DNA of 64,000 bases from Erwinia persicina NBRC 102418 (GCF_001571305.1 NZ_BCTN01000014.1:1-64000); one strand, 5' to 3'; positions 34,175 through 44,126 are shown, counted from the first letter of the stretch. Numbers and translations are program-made. The notes: a model not told the origin generated them from the sequence alone.

Positions 34175-35185
34175 ATGAAACGAGAACTGGCGATTGAATT
34201 TTCCCGCGTAACCGAAGCGGCGGCACTGGCTGGCTATAAGTGGCTGGGGCGCGGCGATAAAAATGCCGCAGACGGCGCGGCCGTTCACGCTATGCGCATT
34301 ATGCTTAACAAAGTGGATATTGACGGTCAGATCGTGATTGGCGAAGGGGAAATTGATGAAGCACCGATGCTGTATATCGGTGAGAAAGTCGGCACGGGTA
34401 ACGGCGATGCCGTCGATATTGCGGTCGATCCCATCGAAGGAACCCGCATGACGGCGCTGGGCCAGGCCAATGCGCTGGCGGTGATGGCGGTGGGTGACAA
34501 AGGCACCTTCCTCAATGCCCCGGATATGTACATGGAAAAACTGGTGGTGGGGCCGGGAGCCAAAGGCACTATCGACCTCAACCTGCCGCTGGAAGAGAAC
34601 CTGGTCCGGGTGGCCGCTGCCCTCAACAAGCCCCTGACGGCGCTGACGGTGACGCTGCTGGCGAAGCCGCGCCACGATGCGGTGATTGCCAGCCTGCAAC
34701 AGCTTGGCGTGCGCGTCTTCACCTTCCCGGACGGCGATGTGGCCGCCTCGATCCTCACCTGCATGCCGGACAGCGAAGTGGACGTAATGTACGGCACCGG
34801 CGGAGCACCAGAAGGCGTGGTGTCTGCGGCGGTGATCCGGGCACTGGATGGTGATATGCAGGCCCGGCTGCTGGCGCGCCACGAAGTGAAAGGGGATACA
34901 CCGGACAATCGTCGTCTGGGTGAAGAAGAGCTGGCGCGCTGCCGGGCAATGGGGATTGAGGCGGGCCAGGTCCTGACGCTGGAGCAGATGGCGCGTAACG
35001 ACAACGTCGTCTTCTCTGCCACCGGCATCACCAGTGGCGATCTGTTAAAGGGCATCACCCGCCAGGGCAATATGGCCACGACTGAAACGCTGCTGATCCG
35101 GGGAAAATCACGCACTATTCGCCGTATTCAGTCCATTCACTACCTTGATCTGAAAGACCCGAGCCTGCATCAGTATATTTTATAA
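34175..35185 (+). CDS. glpX: Class II fructose-1,6-bisphosphatase GlpX
   Basis: Gluconeogenic phosphatase, distinct from the class I enzyme Fbp. 336 residues, same as E. coli. Metal-site motifs IGEGEIDEAPMLYIGE and AVDPIEGTRMTA are intact. As the third gene of glpFKX it lets cells growing on glycerol make hexose phosphates. Confidence 0.98.
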   Translation: MKRELAIEFSRVTEAAALAGYKWLGRGDKNAADGAAVHAMRIMLNKVDIDGQIVIGEGEIDEAPMLYIGEKVGTGNGDAVDIAVDPIEGTRMTALGQANALAVMAVGDKGTFLNAPDMYMEKLVVGPGAKGTIDLNLPLEENLVRVAAALNKPLTALTVTLLAKPRHDAVIASLQQLGVRVFTFPDGDVAASILTCMPDSEVDVMYGTGGAPEGVVSAAVIRALDGDMQARLLARHEVKGDTPDNRRLGEEELARCRAMGIEAGQVLTLEQMARNDNVVFSATGITSGDLLKGITRQGNMATTETLLIRGKSRTIRRIQSIHYLDLKDPSLHQYIL

Positions 35186-35213
35186 CCGTCCGTGGCAGGA
35201 CGGGCAGAAAAAA

Positions 35214-35256
35214 GGCATTGCCTGCCAGATCGAATGACAACCCGGCAGGCGATGCC
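35214..35256. terminator. Long hairpin between convergent glpX and emrD
   Basis: GGCATTGCCTGCC (35214-35226) and GGCAGGCGATGCC (35244-35256) pair at 12 of 13 positions. It is preceded by A6, which would give T6 after the stem for emrD read on the minus strand. Confidence 0.75.
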
Positions 35257-35260
35257 CGAT

Positions 35261-36439
35261 TTATACCGCGTGTGCCTGCGGTCGCTTCGAGAGCGGTAGC
35301 CAGCACAGCAGGATCAGCAGCGCGGTGGCAAACATCAGCATCCCGAGGCTGAACTGCCCGGTTTGCGGCAGGAGGGCTGACAGCCAGGCAATCAGCCCGG
35401 AACCCAGATTCTGTAAGCCCCCCACCAGGGCCCCGGCGGTGCCCGCCATATAGGGCCAGGGCTCCATTGCGCCCGTGGTCGCCAGCGGAAACAGCATGCC
35501 AGCCCCAAAGAAAAACAGCGAGGCAGGCACTATCAGCGTCCACAGGTTCATGACCCCAAGCCAGCCAGGGATCCACATCATGACACCCGCCAGCAGGCAG
35601 CTGTTCACTGCGTACCACATCACGGTGTTAAAAGGTTTCTCACTGCGCCCGGCAAACCAGGCACCGAAGAAGGCCGCAGGCAGAGGCAGAATAAACAGCA
35701 CGCTGACCGCCAGGCTGCTGTAGCCGAGCACGCCCCCCATCAGCACGCCGCAGCTGGCCTCAAATACCGCAATGCCAGCCAGTGCCCCTATGAGGATCAC
35801 CAGATAACGGATAAAACTGCTGTCGGCCAGCAGGGGACGATAGCGGGAAAAGAACGACCGTTTCTGTTGGCCCGCTGGCCGGGTTTCAGGCAGCCAGCGT
35901 AGCATCGCTGCTGTAACGGCCAGGCACAGCAGCAGTAAAAAGGCGAAACAGGCCTGCCAGCCAAACAGATGCGTCAGCCCTGCCCCAATGAGGGGGGCAA
36001 TCAGCGGGCTGATCAGTATGCCCATATTGAGCAGGCTGTTGGCATGGCGCAGCGCACTGCCGGCATACAGGTCACGGGGCATGGTACGGGCCATTACGCC
36101 AGCGACGCCGGTTCCCATCCCCTGGATCGCGGCTCCCAGCACCAGAGCGTTCAGGCTGACCGCAAACAGTGCGGTCAGCGATCCAATGATAAATACCGCC
36201 ATCCCCATCAGGATCACCGGGCGACGGCCGATGCTGTCCGACAGCGGGCCATAAAACAGCTGCGATGCGCCATAGGTCATCAGATAGGCGGCCATCACGC
36301 GCTGTACCGCCCCATCGCGGACATGAAAAACTTCCGCGATTGCCGACATTGCCGGAACATAAATAGTCTGGGCCATCTGACCCACCGCCAGCAGGGCAAT
36401 CAGCATCACCAGCAGGTGGCCATTCTCAATCTTTTTCAT
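35261..36439 (-). CDS. emrD: Multidrug efflux MFS transporter EmrD
   Basis: Inner-membrane proton-driven drug exporter, 392 residues with about 12 membrane spans. It has the family N-terminus MKKIENGHLLVMLIALLAVG, the motif-A-like loop GPLSDSIGRRPVILMG, and MARTMPRDLY. In E. coli emrD is elsewhere; here it lies between glpX and fpr. Divergent from fpr. Confidence 0.92.
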   Translation of the reverse strand: MKKIENGHLLVMLIALLAVGQMAQTIYVPAMSAIAEVFHVRDGAVQRVMAAYLMTYGASQLFYGPLSDSIGRRPVILMGMAVFIIGSLTALFAVSLNALVLGAAIQGMGTGVAGVMARTMPRDLYAGSALRHANSLLNMGILISPLIAPLIGAGLTHLFGWQACFAFLLLLCLAVTAAMLRWLPETRPAGQQKRSFFSRYRPLLADSSFIRYLVILIGALAGIAVFEASCGVLMGGVLGYSSLAVSVLFILPLPAAFFGAWFAGRSEKPFNTVMWYAVNSCLLAGVMMWIPGWLGVMNLWTLIVPASLFFFGAGMLFPLATTGAMEPWPYMAGTAGALVGGLQNLGSGLIAWLSALLPQTGQFSLGMLMFATALLILLCWLPLSKRPQAHAV

Positions 36440-36748
36440 CGGTTCACATCAGTATAAAGTGCGAAGAATTTCGCATCGTTAAGAGGATTTGCCAGCCAGG
36501 CCAGCATTATGGAGATGAAAATATCAGGATTGTGTGGCAAAGCGAGGGGCGACCGTGAAATAACCTATACGTTACTGTCACTAATTACGGGCGCAGCTGT
36601 AAAACAATTTTTACGCTACGTTTAAATAGTGCGCATACTTTGTCGATATGAGCTCTGACCGGCCCGCCAGACTGGAAAAAAGGCCGGTGGGTGGGGAAGA
36701 TAGCCCCAGAGACGCGAATACTGTTGTAAGCGAAGAAAGGAGTTTGTT
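36440..36748. promoter_or_regulatory. 309-nt divergent intergenic region, emrD/fpr
   Basis: No gene seen. It must hold both promoters. I looked for a SoxS/MarA box in front of fpr and found no convincing match. AAAGGAG just before the fpr ATG is a good ribosome-binding site. Confidence 0.4.
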
Positions 36749-37495
36749 ATGGCCGTATGGGTCAATGCCCGTGTTAAACAGGTTACCGACTGGACCGACG
36801 CGCTATTCAGTCTGACGGTGACGGCACCCGTCGATCCCTTTACTGCCGGGCAATATGCCAAGCTGGCACTGGAAATTGACGGTGAACGTGTCGTGCGCGC
36901 CTATTCCTTTGTGAACGCGCCCAGCGATGAGAATCTGGAGTTCTATCTGGTCACCGTACCGGAAGGGAAACTCAGCCCGAGACTGCACGCACTGAAACCC
37001 GGCGACGAGGTGATGATCACTCAGGATGCGCAGGGTTTCTTTGTCATCGATGAGGTTCCACAGTGTGAAACCCTGTGGATGCTGGCAACCGGCACTGCCA
37101 TTGGCCCGTATCTGTCCATTCTGCAGGAAGGGAAAGGGCTGGAACGCTTTAACAATATCGTTCTGCTTCATGCCGCGCGTTACGCACAGGATCTGAGCTA
37201 CCTGCCGCTGATGCAGGCATTGCAGCAGCGCTACAGCGGGAAACTGCAGATCCAGACCGTCGTCAGCCGCGAAGAGAGTCCCGGATCGCTCACCGGCAGG
37301 ATCCCCGCGCTGATTGAAAGTGGTGAGCTGGAAGCCGCCACCGGCTTAACGATGGATGCGGATAGCAGTCATGTCATGCTGTGCGGTAACCCGCAGATGG
37401 TACGTGATACGCAGCAGGTGCTAAAGGAGACCCGGGGAATGCGTAAGCATCTGAAACGCAAACCCGGGCATATGACCAGCGAACATTACTGGTAG
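36749..37495 (+). CDS. fpr: Ferredoxin/flavodoxin-NADP+ reductase Fpr
   Basis: FAD enzyme that passes electrons from NADPH to flavodoxin or ferredoxin, supporting Fe-S and radical enzymes and redox-stress repair. 248 residues, same as E. coli. FAD motif VVRAYSFVNAPS, NADP motif LATGTAIGPYLS, and the C-terminal EHYW that stacks on the flavin. Its 3' end overlaps yiiR by 10 nt, convergent. Confidence 0.98.
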   Translation: MAVWVNARVKQVTDWTDALFSLTVTAPVDPFTAGQYAKLALEIDGERVVRAYSFVNAPSDENLEFYLVTVPEGKLSPRLHALKPGDEVMITQDAQGFFVIDEVPQCETLWMLATGTAIGPYLSILQEGKGLERFNNIVLLHAARYAQDLSYLPLMQALQQRYSGKLQIQTVVSREESPGSLTGRIPALIESGELEAATGLTMDADSSHVMLCGNPQMVRDTQQVLKETRGMRKHLKRKPGHMTSEHYW

Positions 37496-37929
37496 TCAGA
37501 GGCCCGGCGACGCAGGAAAACAACCGGCTGCGTCGCTTTACCAAAGCGGTTATCCCCCACCGTTCCGGTAAATCCTCCCAGTTCGACCAGCATACTCACC
37601 AGGATCAGCGTGGGAATAAAACGCCCCACCACCCACTGCAGATCACCGGGCAGCATCGTCCAGTGTCCCGCCATCAGCATCCAGGCCAGAATAAACAACA
37701 GCGCCCACTGGCCGCCTTTGTTGCGGTCATGCAGCCGCTTAACCAGCACCGCACTCGCAGGCCACAGCAGGGCCACGACACAGAAGGCTGCCGTCTGGGT
37801 ATCCAGCCAGCCGTTGCCCGCCAGAGTGAACAGCAGCACCAACATTAAAATCCAGGCCGCCTGCCAGATCCAAAAATCCCGCCGACCCAGACGGCCACGA
37901 AAAGAGAAACACCATTGCTGTAACGTCAT
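37486..37929 (-). CDS. yiiR: YiiR, DUF805 inner-membrane protein
   Basis: 147 residues, four hydrophobic segments. DUF805 features are present: the N-terminal FSFRGRLGRRDFWIW and VKRLHDRNKGG. Function unknown. Start at 37929 (MTLQQWCFSF) by comparison with E. coli YiiR; upstream extension is not conserved. It ends inside the fpr 3' end and is divergent from yiiQ, as in E. coli. Confidence 0.9.
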   Translation of the reverse strand: MTLQQWCFSFRGRLGRRDFWIWQAAWILMLVLLFTLAGNGWLDTQTAAFCVVALLWPASAVLVKRLHDRNKGGQWALLFILAWMLMAGHWTMLPGDLQWVVGRFIPTLILVSMLVELGGFTGTVGDNRFGKATQPVVFLRRRASDYQ

Positions 37930-38020
37930 TATTTTTATCTCAGAGTCCGGGTGCCCTTTGACTTTGCGGGTCATTGTCCGTTTTAATCTTGGGCTGAGTT
38001 TACAGGTTAGGGCCATTGAT

Positions 38021-38614
38021 ATGAAGAACGCGATTTGGGCAGGGATGGCACTGCTATCCGCCATGATATTCCCTGCAGCACACGCCAGTCCCGATCCACA
38101 GAACCGTACCGAGCATCTTCCTGCCGCGCCCTATCTGCAGGCAGGCGCCCCGACCTTTGATATGACTATCGGTCAGTTTCGCGAAAAGTATAATGCTGCC
38201 AATACAACGTTACCGTTAAGTGAATATCGCGCCATTGACAGTCGTGATGATAAAAGCAATCTGACGCGTGCTGCCAGCAAGATCAACGAAAATCTTTATT
38301 CATCGACCGCGCTGGAACAGGGAACAGGTAAAATCAAAACGTTGCAGATTACCTGGCTCCCGATCCCTGGCCCCGAACAGAAACCGTCACGCGACAAAGC
38401 GGTAGCCTATATCGCCGCACTTATCCGCTTCTTTGAACCGATGCTCAGTGACGAACAGAGCATGAAACGGGCCGAGGAACTGCTGGCCAAAGGTAAAGGG
38501 TCGCGCTTTTATCAGCAAACCGAAGGGGCGCTGCGTTACATCGTGGCCGATAACGGCGATAAAGGATTAACATTTGCTGTGGAACCGTTGAAACTGGCGT
38601 TAAGTAACCCCTGA
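38021..38614 (+). CDS. yiiQ: YiiQ, exported DUF1454 protein
   Basis: 197 residues with a signal peptide (MKNAIWAGMALLSAMIF, cleavage near AHA-SPD). Conserved blocks APTFDMTIGQFREKYN, LTRAASKINENLYSSTALE and TEGALRYIVADNGDKGLTFA match E. coli YiiQ. Periplasmic location inferred; function unknown. Start at 38021 by signal peptide and alignment. Upstream of tpiA on the same strand with a 118-nt gap. Confidence 0.92.
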   Translation: MKNAIWAGMALLSAMIFPAAHASPDPQNRTEHLPAAPYLQAGAPTFDMTIGQFREKYNAANTTLPLSEYRAIDSRDDKSNLTRAASKINENLYSSTALEQGTGKIKTLQITWLPIPGPEQKPSRDKAVAYIAALIRFFEPMLSDEQSMKRAEELLAKGKGSRFYQQTEGALRYIVADNGDKGLTFAVEPLKLALSNP

Positions 38615-38732
38615 GATGAAAGACCCAAAGGATGACGAAAAGCAAAGCCTTTCCGGTGTTTGATCTCTATACTGTCTGGCAGACAATGCTGCCTGCTGGC
38701 AGCTTTAATACTCTCTAAGCGTGGAGGATACA

Positions 38733-39500
38733 ATGCGACATCCATTAGTTATGGGTAACTGGAAACTGAACGGCAACAAACACATGGTCAACGAACTGAT
38801 CGCCGGTCTGCGTACCGAGTTGAGCGGTGTTGATGGTTGTGGTGTGGCGATTGCTCCGCCTGTGATGTATCTGGATCAGGCGAAACATGCCATTTCCGGT
38901 AGCCATATCGCACTGGGTGCGCAGAATGTCGACGTCAACCTGTCTGGCGCATTCACCGGTGAAGTCTCTGCTGACATGCTGAAAGATCTGGGTGCACAGT
39001 ACATCATCATTGGTCACTCTGAGCGCCGTACTTACCACGCTGAAAGCGATGAGCTGATCGCGAAGAAATTTGCCGTGCTGAAAGCAGCGGGTCTGATCCC
39101 AGTGCTGTGCATCGGTGAAACCGAAGCGGAAAACGAAGCGGGTAAAACGGAAGAAGTGTGCGCTCGCCAGATCGACGCCGTGCTGAACACCCAAGGTGCT
39201 GATGCCTTCAACGGTGTTGTCGTGGCGTATGAACCGGTTTGGGCCATCGGTACCGGCAAATCAGCCACCCCGGCTCAGGCTCAGGCCGTGCATAAATTTA
39301 TCCGTGACCACATTGCCAGGAAAGACGCGACGGTAGCTGCTCAGGTTATCATCCAGTACGGCGGTTCAGTGAACGACAAGAATGCTGCAGAGCTGTTTGC
39401 TCAGCCGGATATCGACGGTGCCCTGGTGGGCGGCGCATCACTGAAAGCGGATGCTTTCGCCGTGATCGTTAAAGCTGCTGCCGCAGCGAAAAAAGCCTGA
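38733..39500 (+). CDS. tpiA: Triosephosphate isomerase TpiA
   Basis: Interconverts dihydroxyacetone phosphate and glyceraldehyde-3-phosphate. 255 residues. Catalytic residues are in GNWKLNG (Lys), [11 protein letters not shown] (His) and [13 protein letters not shown] (Glu), with the phosphate loop [10 protein letters not shown]. Start at 38733 after GTGGAGG. In E. coli cdh comes next; here a 10.5-kb block intervenes. Confidence 0.99.
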   Translation: MRHPLVMGNWKLNGNKHMVNELIAGLRTELSGVDGCGVAIAPPVMYLDQAKHAISGSHIALGAQNVDVNLSGAFTGEVSADMLKDLGAQYIIIGHSERRTYHAESDELIAKKFAVLKAAGLIPVLCIGETEAENEAGKTEEVCARQIDAVLNTQGADAFNGVVVAYEPVWAIGTGKSATPAQAQAVHKFIRDHIARKDATVAAQVIIQYGGSVNDKNAAELFAQPDIDGALVGGASLKADAFAVIVKAAAAAKKA

Positions 39501-39508
39501 TGATCGCC

Positions 39509-39530
39509 TCCTGCCCCTCACGGGGCAGGA
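39509..39530. terminator. Hairpin after tpiA
   Basis: TCCTGCCCC and GGGGCAGGA form a perfect 9-bp stem with a TCAC loop between convergent tpiA and the MocR gene. No long T run follows. Confidence 0.6.
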
Positions 39531-39531
39531 T

Positions 39532-40959
39532 TCAACCAAACGCATCAACTAAGGCTTTCAGGCGCTGCGCACTTCCGGTAAACCCTTCCCGTGGCAACGT
39601 TGTCACACTCAGTACCAACCCCCGACGAACGCCATCCTGATACCACACTGAAAGCGGTGTCGGTGCCATATCATACGCCAGCGCTTCATGGGCGATACGC
39701 GTATCCTGGCAGCCTTCCGGCAGTATGATGATCACAGCCAGTGCGGCACGGGTGGCCTGCGGAAAAAAGGGTTTAAGCGCTGCCAGCAATTCCAGCAGCC
39801 GCTCGTTATAAAGCCGTTTCATACGGCGCAGATGACGCATGAAATGGCCTTCATGAAGAAATTCAGCCACCGCGTTTTGCAGCACGAAGGATGAGGCCGG
39901 CGCCAGCAGCGCGGCCGCTTCACCAAAATGTGCCGCCCTGTCTGCCGGCACCACCAGATACCCCAGACGCAGGGAGGGACTGAGGGTTTTACTGAAAGTA
40001 CCGATATGCAGGACACGCCCGCTATCCAGCGCCGCCAGCGCCGGTGCCGCCCGCCCCTCCAGCTGAAGTTCGCCGAGATAGTCATCCTCAATGATCCAGC
40101 TGCCCTGCCGTTTTGCCCACGCCAGCAGAGCGGCACGCCGATCCAGCGACAGCGTCATCCCCAATGGTGCCTGCTGACCGGGCGTCACCAGTACGCCGGC
40201 CGCCTCTTTCGCAAGGTGTATCCCCTGCTCCACACACAGCCCCTGTTCATCGACCGGGACGGGAACCGTTTCCACACCCGCCAGCGTCAGGGCGTTACGG
40301 GCCAACAGATAACCCGGGTCTTCCATCCATACCCGCTGCCCGTGTAAACCCAGTGCCAGACAAATCAGTCCCAGCGCCCCCGCATAGCCGTTAGTGAGGA
40401 TCACCTGCGAAGCCTGGCAACGAATACCGCGCGCCATCGACAGATAGCTGACCAGCTGCTGACGTAGCGCCAGGCTCCCGCGCGGATCGGGATAGCCAAC
40501 GGGTTTACTGACCATTTCCCGGGCGTGACGCGTCAGAATCCGCGACCAGACTTTTGCCGGAAAAGCATCGCTGGCAGGCACTCCCATCTGGAAGGTCAGC
40601 GGGGGATGATCGAACGCGTGAACAATGGCGGCAAGCGGTGCCACTACGGCCGTATCCGGCGGTTGGGTAGCACCCCGCGGCCGCTGAACATCGCTGACCC
40701 AGGTCCCCGCAGCCCCTTTTGCCACCAGCAACTGGCTGTCCACCAGCATGTCGTAGGCCACCCGTACCGTGCCGCGTGCCACGCCAAGCTGGGCGGCCAG
40801 ATCCCGGCAGGAAGGCACCCGCGCACCGGGTTTCAGACGACCTTCGTCAATCGCCCGGGTTATTTCCTCGCGTATCTGTTCGCTCAGCGAGCGACCGGTA
40901 TCTCGCCGCAGCAGAATACCGGAAACAGATGGACCAATGTTTTTGTGAATTCCTGGCAC
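39532..40959 (-). CDS. MocR-type transcription regulator (GntR HTH plus aminotransferase domain)
   Basis: 475 residues from a GTG at 40959. The N-terminal GntR winged helix covers about residues 20-85 (SLSEQIREEITRAIDEGRLK, then PSCRDLAAQLGVARGTVRVA). A class I aminotransferase-like domain follows, with the PLP lysine in HIGTFSKTLSPSLRLGY. Such proteins sense PLP or an amino compound and usually control the divergent neighbour. Here that is the AhpD-like gene 59 nt away. The frame stays open to 41148, but that would run into the divergent gene, so I prefer the GTG. It resembles PdxR-like MocR proteins, but no pdxST synthase gene is nearby, so the target is unknown. Confidence 0.88.
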   Translation of the reverse strand: MPGIHKNIGPSVSGILLRRDTGRSLSEQIREEITRAIDEGRLKPGARVPSCRDLAAQLGVARGTVRVAYDMLVDSQLLVAKGAAGTWVSDVQRPRGATQPPDTAVVAPLAAIVHAFDHPPLTFQMGVPASDAFPAKVWSRILTRHAREMVSKPVGYPDPRGSLALRQQLVSYLSMARGIRCQASQVILTNGYAGALGLICLALGLHGQRVWMEDPGYLLARNALTLAGVETVPVPVDEQGLCVEQGIHLAKEAAGVLVTPGQQAPLGMTLSLDRRAALLAWAKRQGSWIIEDDYLGELQLEGRAAPALAALDSGRVLHIGTFSKTLSPSLRLGYLVVPADRAAHFGEAAALLAPASSFVLQNAVAEFLHEGHFMRHLRRMKRLYNERLLELLAALKPFFPQATRAALAVIIILPEGCQDTRIAHEALAYDMAPTPLSVWYQDGVRRGLVLSVTTLPREGFTGSAQRLKALVDAFG

Positions 40960-41018
40960 TTTCGACAGCCCATAAAACGAAGGAAAATAAAGTCCAACCC
41001 CGATAAAAGGATAAGACC

Positions 41019-41474
41019 ATGAGCGAACGTATCGACTTTTACTCAGCTTCACCGGCAGGCATGAAAGCACTGGCAGGCGTCGGCAGCGTTGTGGCAAAGA
41101 GCGGTCTGCCGCATGACATCGTCGAGTTAGCCTTTCTGCGCGTCTCACAGATTAATGGCTGTGCATACTGTATCGATATGCATACCAAAGCGTTACACAA
41201 AGCCGGCCTGCCGTGGGACAAAATTGTGCTGACTCAGGTCTGGCGTGAAGCCGGTCAGTGGTTCAGCCTCCGTGAACAGGCCGCACTTGCCTGGGCCGAA
41301 TCGCTAACGCTGATTGCACAGACCAATGCGCCTGATGAGGTTTTTGCTCAGGTGCAAGCAGAATTTAGCGATGCAGAAGTGACTGACCTGAGCATTGCCA
41401 TTGGTCTGATGAATGCTTACAACCGACTGGCCATTGGCCTGCGTAAGTTACCCGACAGCGTTCCGCGAGATTAA
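41019..41474 (+). CDS. AhpD-like/carboxymuconolactone decarboxylase family protein
   Basis: 151 residues. The signature is INGCAYCIDMHTKAL with C48-x-x-C51-x-x-x-H55, the redox site of AhpD-type peroxidases. So a thiol peroxidase or alkylhydroperoxidase-like role fits better than true carboxymuconolactone decarboxylation. Start at 41019 with AAAGGA upstream. It is divergent from a MocR regulator that probably controls it. Substrate not deducible. Confidence 0.9.
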   Translation: MSERIDFYSASPAGMKALAGVGSVVAKSGLPHDIVELAFLRVSQINGCAYCIDMHTKALHKAGLPWDKIVLTQVWREAGQWFSLREQAALAWAESLTLIAQTNAPDEVFAQVQAEFSDAEVTDLSIAIGLMNAYNRLAIGLRKLPDSVPRD

Positions 41475-41531
41475 TACCAGGCAGTTCAGTCAGTTAGCCA
41501 ACACATTCCGATGTTTTGTCCCCTGCCATCA

Positions 41532-41550
41532 TGGGCCGTTCAACGGCCCG
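41532..41550 (+). terminator. Hairpin after the AhpD-like gene
   Basis: GGGCCGT and ACGGCCC form a 7-bp stem with a short loop, about 58 nt past the stop, followed by TATAAATG rather than a clean T run. The rest of the 324-nt gap up to mqo is A/T-rich (41575-41660) and likely holds the mqo promoter; no gene seen. Confidence 0.5.
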
Positions 41551-41798
41551 TATAAATGTTACTTATTTTATAAGACCTATCATTCTCATTTTTAATCTTT
41601 AAACACTTTTTTAATTACCCCGTAACAATGCTATATTTTCCGACGCTTTTGAACAGCAATTAAACACATTCGGTTGGTGTGGTTTTTTGACTGTCAGCAA
41701 TCCTTATCAGGGCAAAGCAGTCAGACGGGGAACAACAATTCAGCCCTGCCTCTCTACTTAACATGTTGATTTCCTTTATCACACGGAGATGTTGTCTC

Positions 41799-43361
41799 AT
41801 GCGCAAAATGGCAGTAGAGAAGCACGTCGATGTATTACTGATTGGCGGTGGCGTGATGAGCGCCACCCTCGGTACCTACCTGCAAGAGCTTGAGCCAGAC
41901 TGGCGTATCGGCATGGTAGAACGTCTGGATGGGGTGGCAGAAGAGAGTTCAAACGGCTGGAACAACGCCGGTACGGGCCACTCAGCCCTGATGGAGCTGA
42001 ACTACACCCCGGAAAATGCCGACGGCTCTGTCGATATTAAGAAAGCGGTCGAAATCAACGAAGCATTTCAGATTTCCCGCCGCTTCTGGGCCCACCAGGT
42101 ACAGCGTAATGTCCTGCGCAATCCGCGCAGCTTTGTCACCAGCGTGGCGCATATGAGCTTCGTCTGGGGCGAGGATAACGTTAACTTCCTGAAGAAACGT
42201 TTTACCGCCCTGCAGCAAAGCACCCTGTTCCGCGGCATGGAGTTTTCAGAAGACCCTGCGCAGGTCAGAGAGTGGGTGCCGCTGGTAATGGAAGGGCGTG
42301 ACACCACGCAGAAAGTGGCGGCAACACGCATTCCTACCGGCACCGATGTCAATTTCGGTGAAATTACCCGTCAGCTGGTCGCCTCCCTCGAAAAGAGCCC
42401 AAATTTTGAGCGCCAGACCCGACACGAAGTACGGGCCATCAGGCGCAACGACGACGGCAGCTGGAGCATTACCGTAACCGACCTGAAAAATCACGATGAG
42501 AAAACCGTCATCAGGGCGAAATACGTGTTTATCGGTGCCGGCGGAGCAGCGCTGACGCTGTTGCAGGCATCCGGCATCCCCGAGGCGAAAAACTACGCGG
42601 GGTTCCCGGTCGGCGGCGAATTCCTTGTTACCGATAATCCAGAGGTGGTACAGCGTCACCACGCGAAGGTGTACGGTAAAGCGTCCGTCGGCGCGCCGCC
42701 GATGTCAGTGCCGCACCTGGATTCCCGCACGCTGGACGGCAAACAGGTGCTGCTGTTCGGGCCGTTTGCTACCTTCTCAACCAAGTTCCTTAAGCAGGGC
42801 TCGCTGTGGGATATGTTCGGATCCATCACGCCGTCGAATCTGATGCCGATGGTCCGTGTGGGTCTCGATAACTTCGATCTGGTGAAGTATCTGGTGGGCC
42901 AGGTGATGCTGAATGAGGATGACCGCATGAACGCCGTGCGTGAATACTTCCCGGAAGCCCAAAAAGCGGACTGGCGGCGGGTGAAAGCCGGACAGCGCGT
43001 GCAGATTATTCAGAAGGATGCGAATAAAGGCGGCGTACTGAAGCTGGGTACCGAAGTGGTCACCTCGCAGGACGGCACCATCTCTGCCCTGCTGGGTGCC
43101 TCACCCGGCGCCTCAACCGCCGCGCCAATTATGCTCGATCTGATGAGCAAGGTTTTCAGGCAGCAGATGCAGTCCCCGGAATGGCAGAGCAAGCTGAAGG
43201 CGATCATTCCGTTTTATGGCCAGCGACTGAACGGTAATGTCGCGGCCACCGAGCGCGAGCTGGCTGAAACCAGCCGGATACTGCAGCTGGACTATGCGCC
43301 AATGAACCCGGCTGCCAATGACGAACCCGTCGTTGTAGTGGATTCCGTGGTCGGTAAATAA
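41799..43361 (+). CDS. mqo: Malate:quinone oxidoreductase Mqo
   Basis: Membrane-associated FAD enzyme that oxidises malate to oxaloacetate and reduces the quinone pool, bypassing NAD-dependent malate dehydrogenase. 520 residues from 41799. FAD fold [18 protein letters not shown], then [20 protein letters not shown] and [14 protein letters not shown]. Starts at 41763 and 41808 are also in frame; 41799 fits best with ACGGAGATG upstream. Mqo is core metabolism, but its place between tpiA and cdh differs from E. coli. Confidence 0.96.
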   Translation: MRKMAVEKHVDVLLIGGGVMSATLGTYLQELEPDWRIGMVERLDGVAEESSNGWNNAGTGHSALMELNYTPENADGSVDIKKAVEINEAFQISRRFWAHQVQRNVLRNPRSFVTSVAHMSFVWGEDNVNFLKKRFTALQQSTLFRGMEFSEDPAQVREWVPLVMEGRDTTQKVAATRIPTGTDVNFGEITRQLVASLEKSPNFERQTRHEVRAIRRNDDGSWSITVTDLKNHDEKTVIRAKYVFIGAGGAALTLLQASGIPEAKNYAGFPVGGEFLVTDNPEVVQRHHAKVYGKASVGAPPMSVPHLDSRTLDGKQVLLFGPFATFSTKFLKQGSLWDMFGSITPSNLMPMVRVGLDNFDLVKYLVGQVMLNEDDRMNAVREYFPEAQKADWRRVKAGQRVQIIQKDANKGGVLKLGTEVVTSQDGTISALLGASPGASTAAPIMLDLMSKVFRQQMQSPEWQSKLKAIIPFYGQRLNGNVAATERELAETSRILQLDYAPMNPAANDEPVVVVDSVVGK

Positions 43362-43366
43362 AGCGC

Positions 43367-43403
43367 CAGGGCCGATTGCACGTTGCGATCGGCCCTGCGT
43401 TTT
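43367..43403 (+). terminator. Terminator of mqo
   Basis: CAGGGCCGAT (43367-43376) and ATCGGCCCTG (43388-43397) form a perfect 10-bp stem followed by CGTTTT. It overlaps the 3' end of the convergent lysE-like gene by 2 nt. Confidence 0.8.
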
Positions 43404-43989
43404 ATGCCACCTGAAACGCTTCCACCAGCATCCACAGCGTCGTAGCCAGCAGTGATAGCGCCATCAGGGTGTTGAACAGCTGGAGTTTCCACGCCACCTG
43501 TAAATGTTTCCCCAGCCGATCGCCCATCATTGCCCAGATCAGGATGCAGGGCAGATTCAGCACCATAAAACTCAGCATCACCGTGAGGATTGTGCTGTTC
43601 ACCGTGTACATCAGTGCGACGTTTATCGCCATCAGCCAGGCTTTCGGATTCACCGCCTGGAAGAGTGCGCCGCCGATCATCGTCATTGGTCGCGCTTTCT
43701 CACGCAGCTCCGGCGCACCGGAACGGAAGATCTTCCACGACAGCCACAGCAGATAGGTGCAGCCCAGCAGGGTCAGCGGAAGACGCATCGCCCCCATCCA
43801 CTGCAGTAGCAGTTCAAGCATGACCCCCGCCAGCACCGTCTGTAAGCCACACCCGATCAGAATGCCGCTGACCATCGGCAGCGTGCGGCGGATGCCAAAA
43901 TTTACCCCGGAGGTCGCCAGCATCAGATTGTTCGGGCCAGGGGTAATCGACATCACGGTCACATAGCTGATAAAAGAGGGATCAAGCAT
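43402..43989 (-). CDS. LysE/RhtB-family amino acid exporter
   Basis: 195 residues, about six membrane spans, with the family N-terminal motif SITPGPNNLMLATSGVNFG and the central NPKAWLMAINVAL. These inner-membrane proteins export amino acids such as lysine, homoserine or cysteine; the substrate here cannot be told from sequence. Start at 43989 (MLDPSFISYVTV) with GCAGGAC upstream. It is divergent from a MocR regulator, and a perfect palindrome lies between them. Confidence 0.92.
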   Translation of the reverse strand: MLDPSFISYVTVMSITPGPNNLMLATSGVNFGIRRTLPMVSGILIGCGLQTVLAGVMLELLLQWMGAMRLPLTLLGCTYLLWLSWKIFRSGAPELREKARPMTMIGGALFQAVNPKAWLMAINVALMYTVNSTILTVMLSFMVLNLPCILIWAMMGDRLGKHLQVAWKLQLFNTLMALSLLATTLWMLVEAFQVA

Positions 43990-44064
43990 GATTTTTGTCC
44001 TGCATTTCAAGTGAGGCCCTCAGTGTAATCAGCCCTCCTCAATGGTAACAGATGCAGAAACGAG

Positions 44065-44085
44065 TTATTGTAATGAGTACAATAA
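44065..44085. promoter_or_regulatory. Perfect palindrome between the LysE exporter and MocR genes
   Basis: TTATTGTA (44065-44072) and TACAATAA (44078-44085) form a perfect 8+8 inverted repeat with a 5-nt centre, in the 137-nt divergent gap. It is the obvious candidate operator for the adjacent MocR regulator. A further TGTAC at about 44101-44105 could be a third half-site. Confidence 0.7.
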
Positions 44086-44126
44086 TGAATAAACGATAAC
44101 TGTACCCATGAGTTAAGGAGGATATT

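Noticed and set aside
36560-36740. SoxS/MarA box upstream of fpr
   Set aside because: Candidate matches such as the GCGCA-containing stretch near 36590 and GCGCAC near 36630 miss several conserved positions on either strand.
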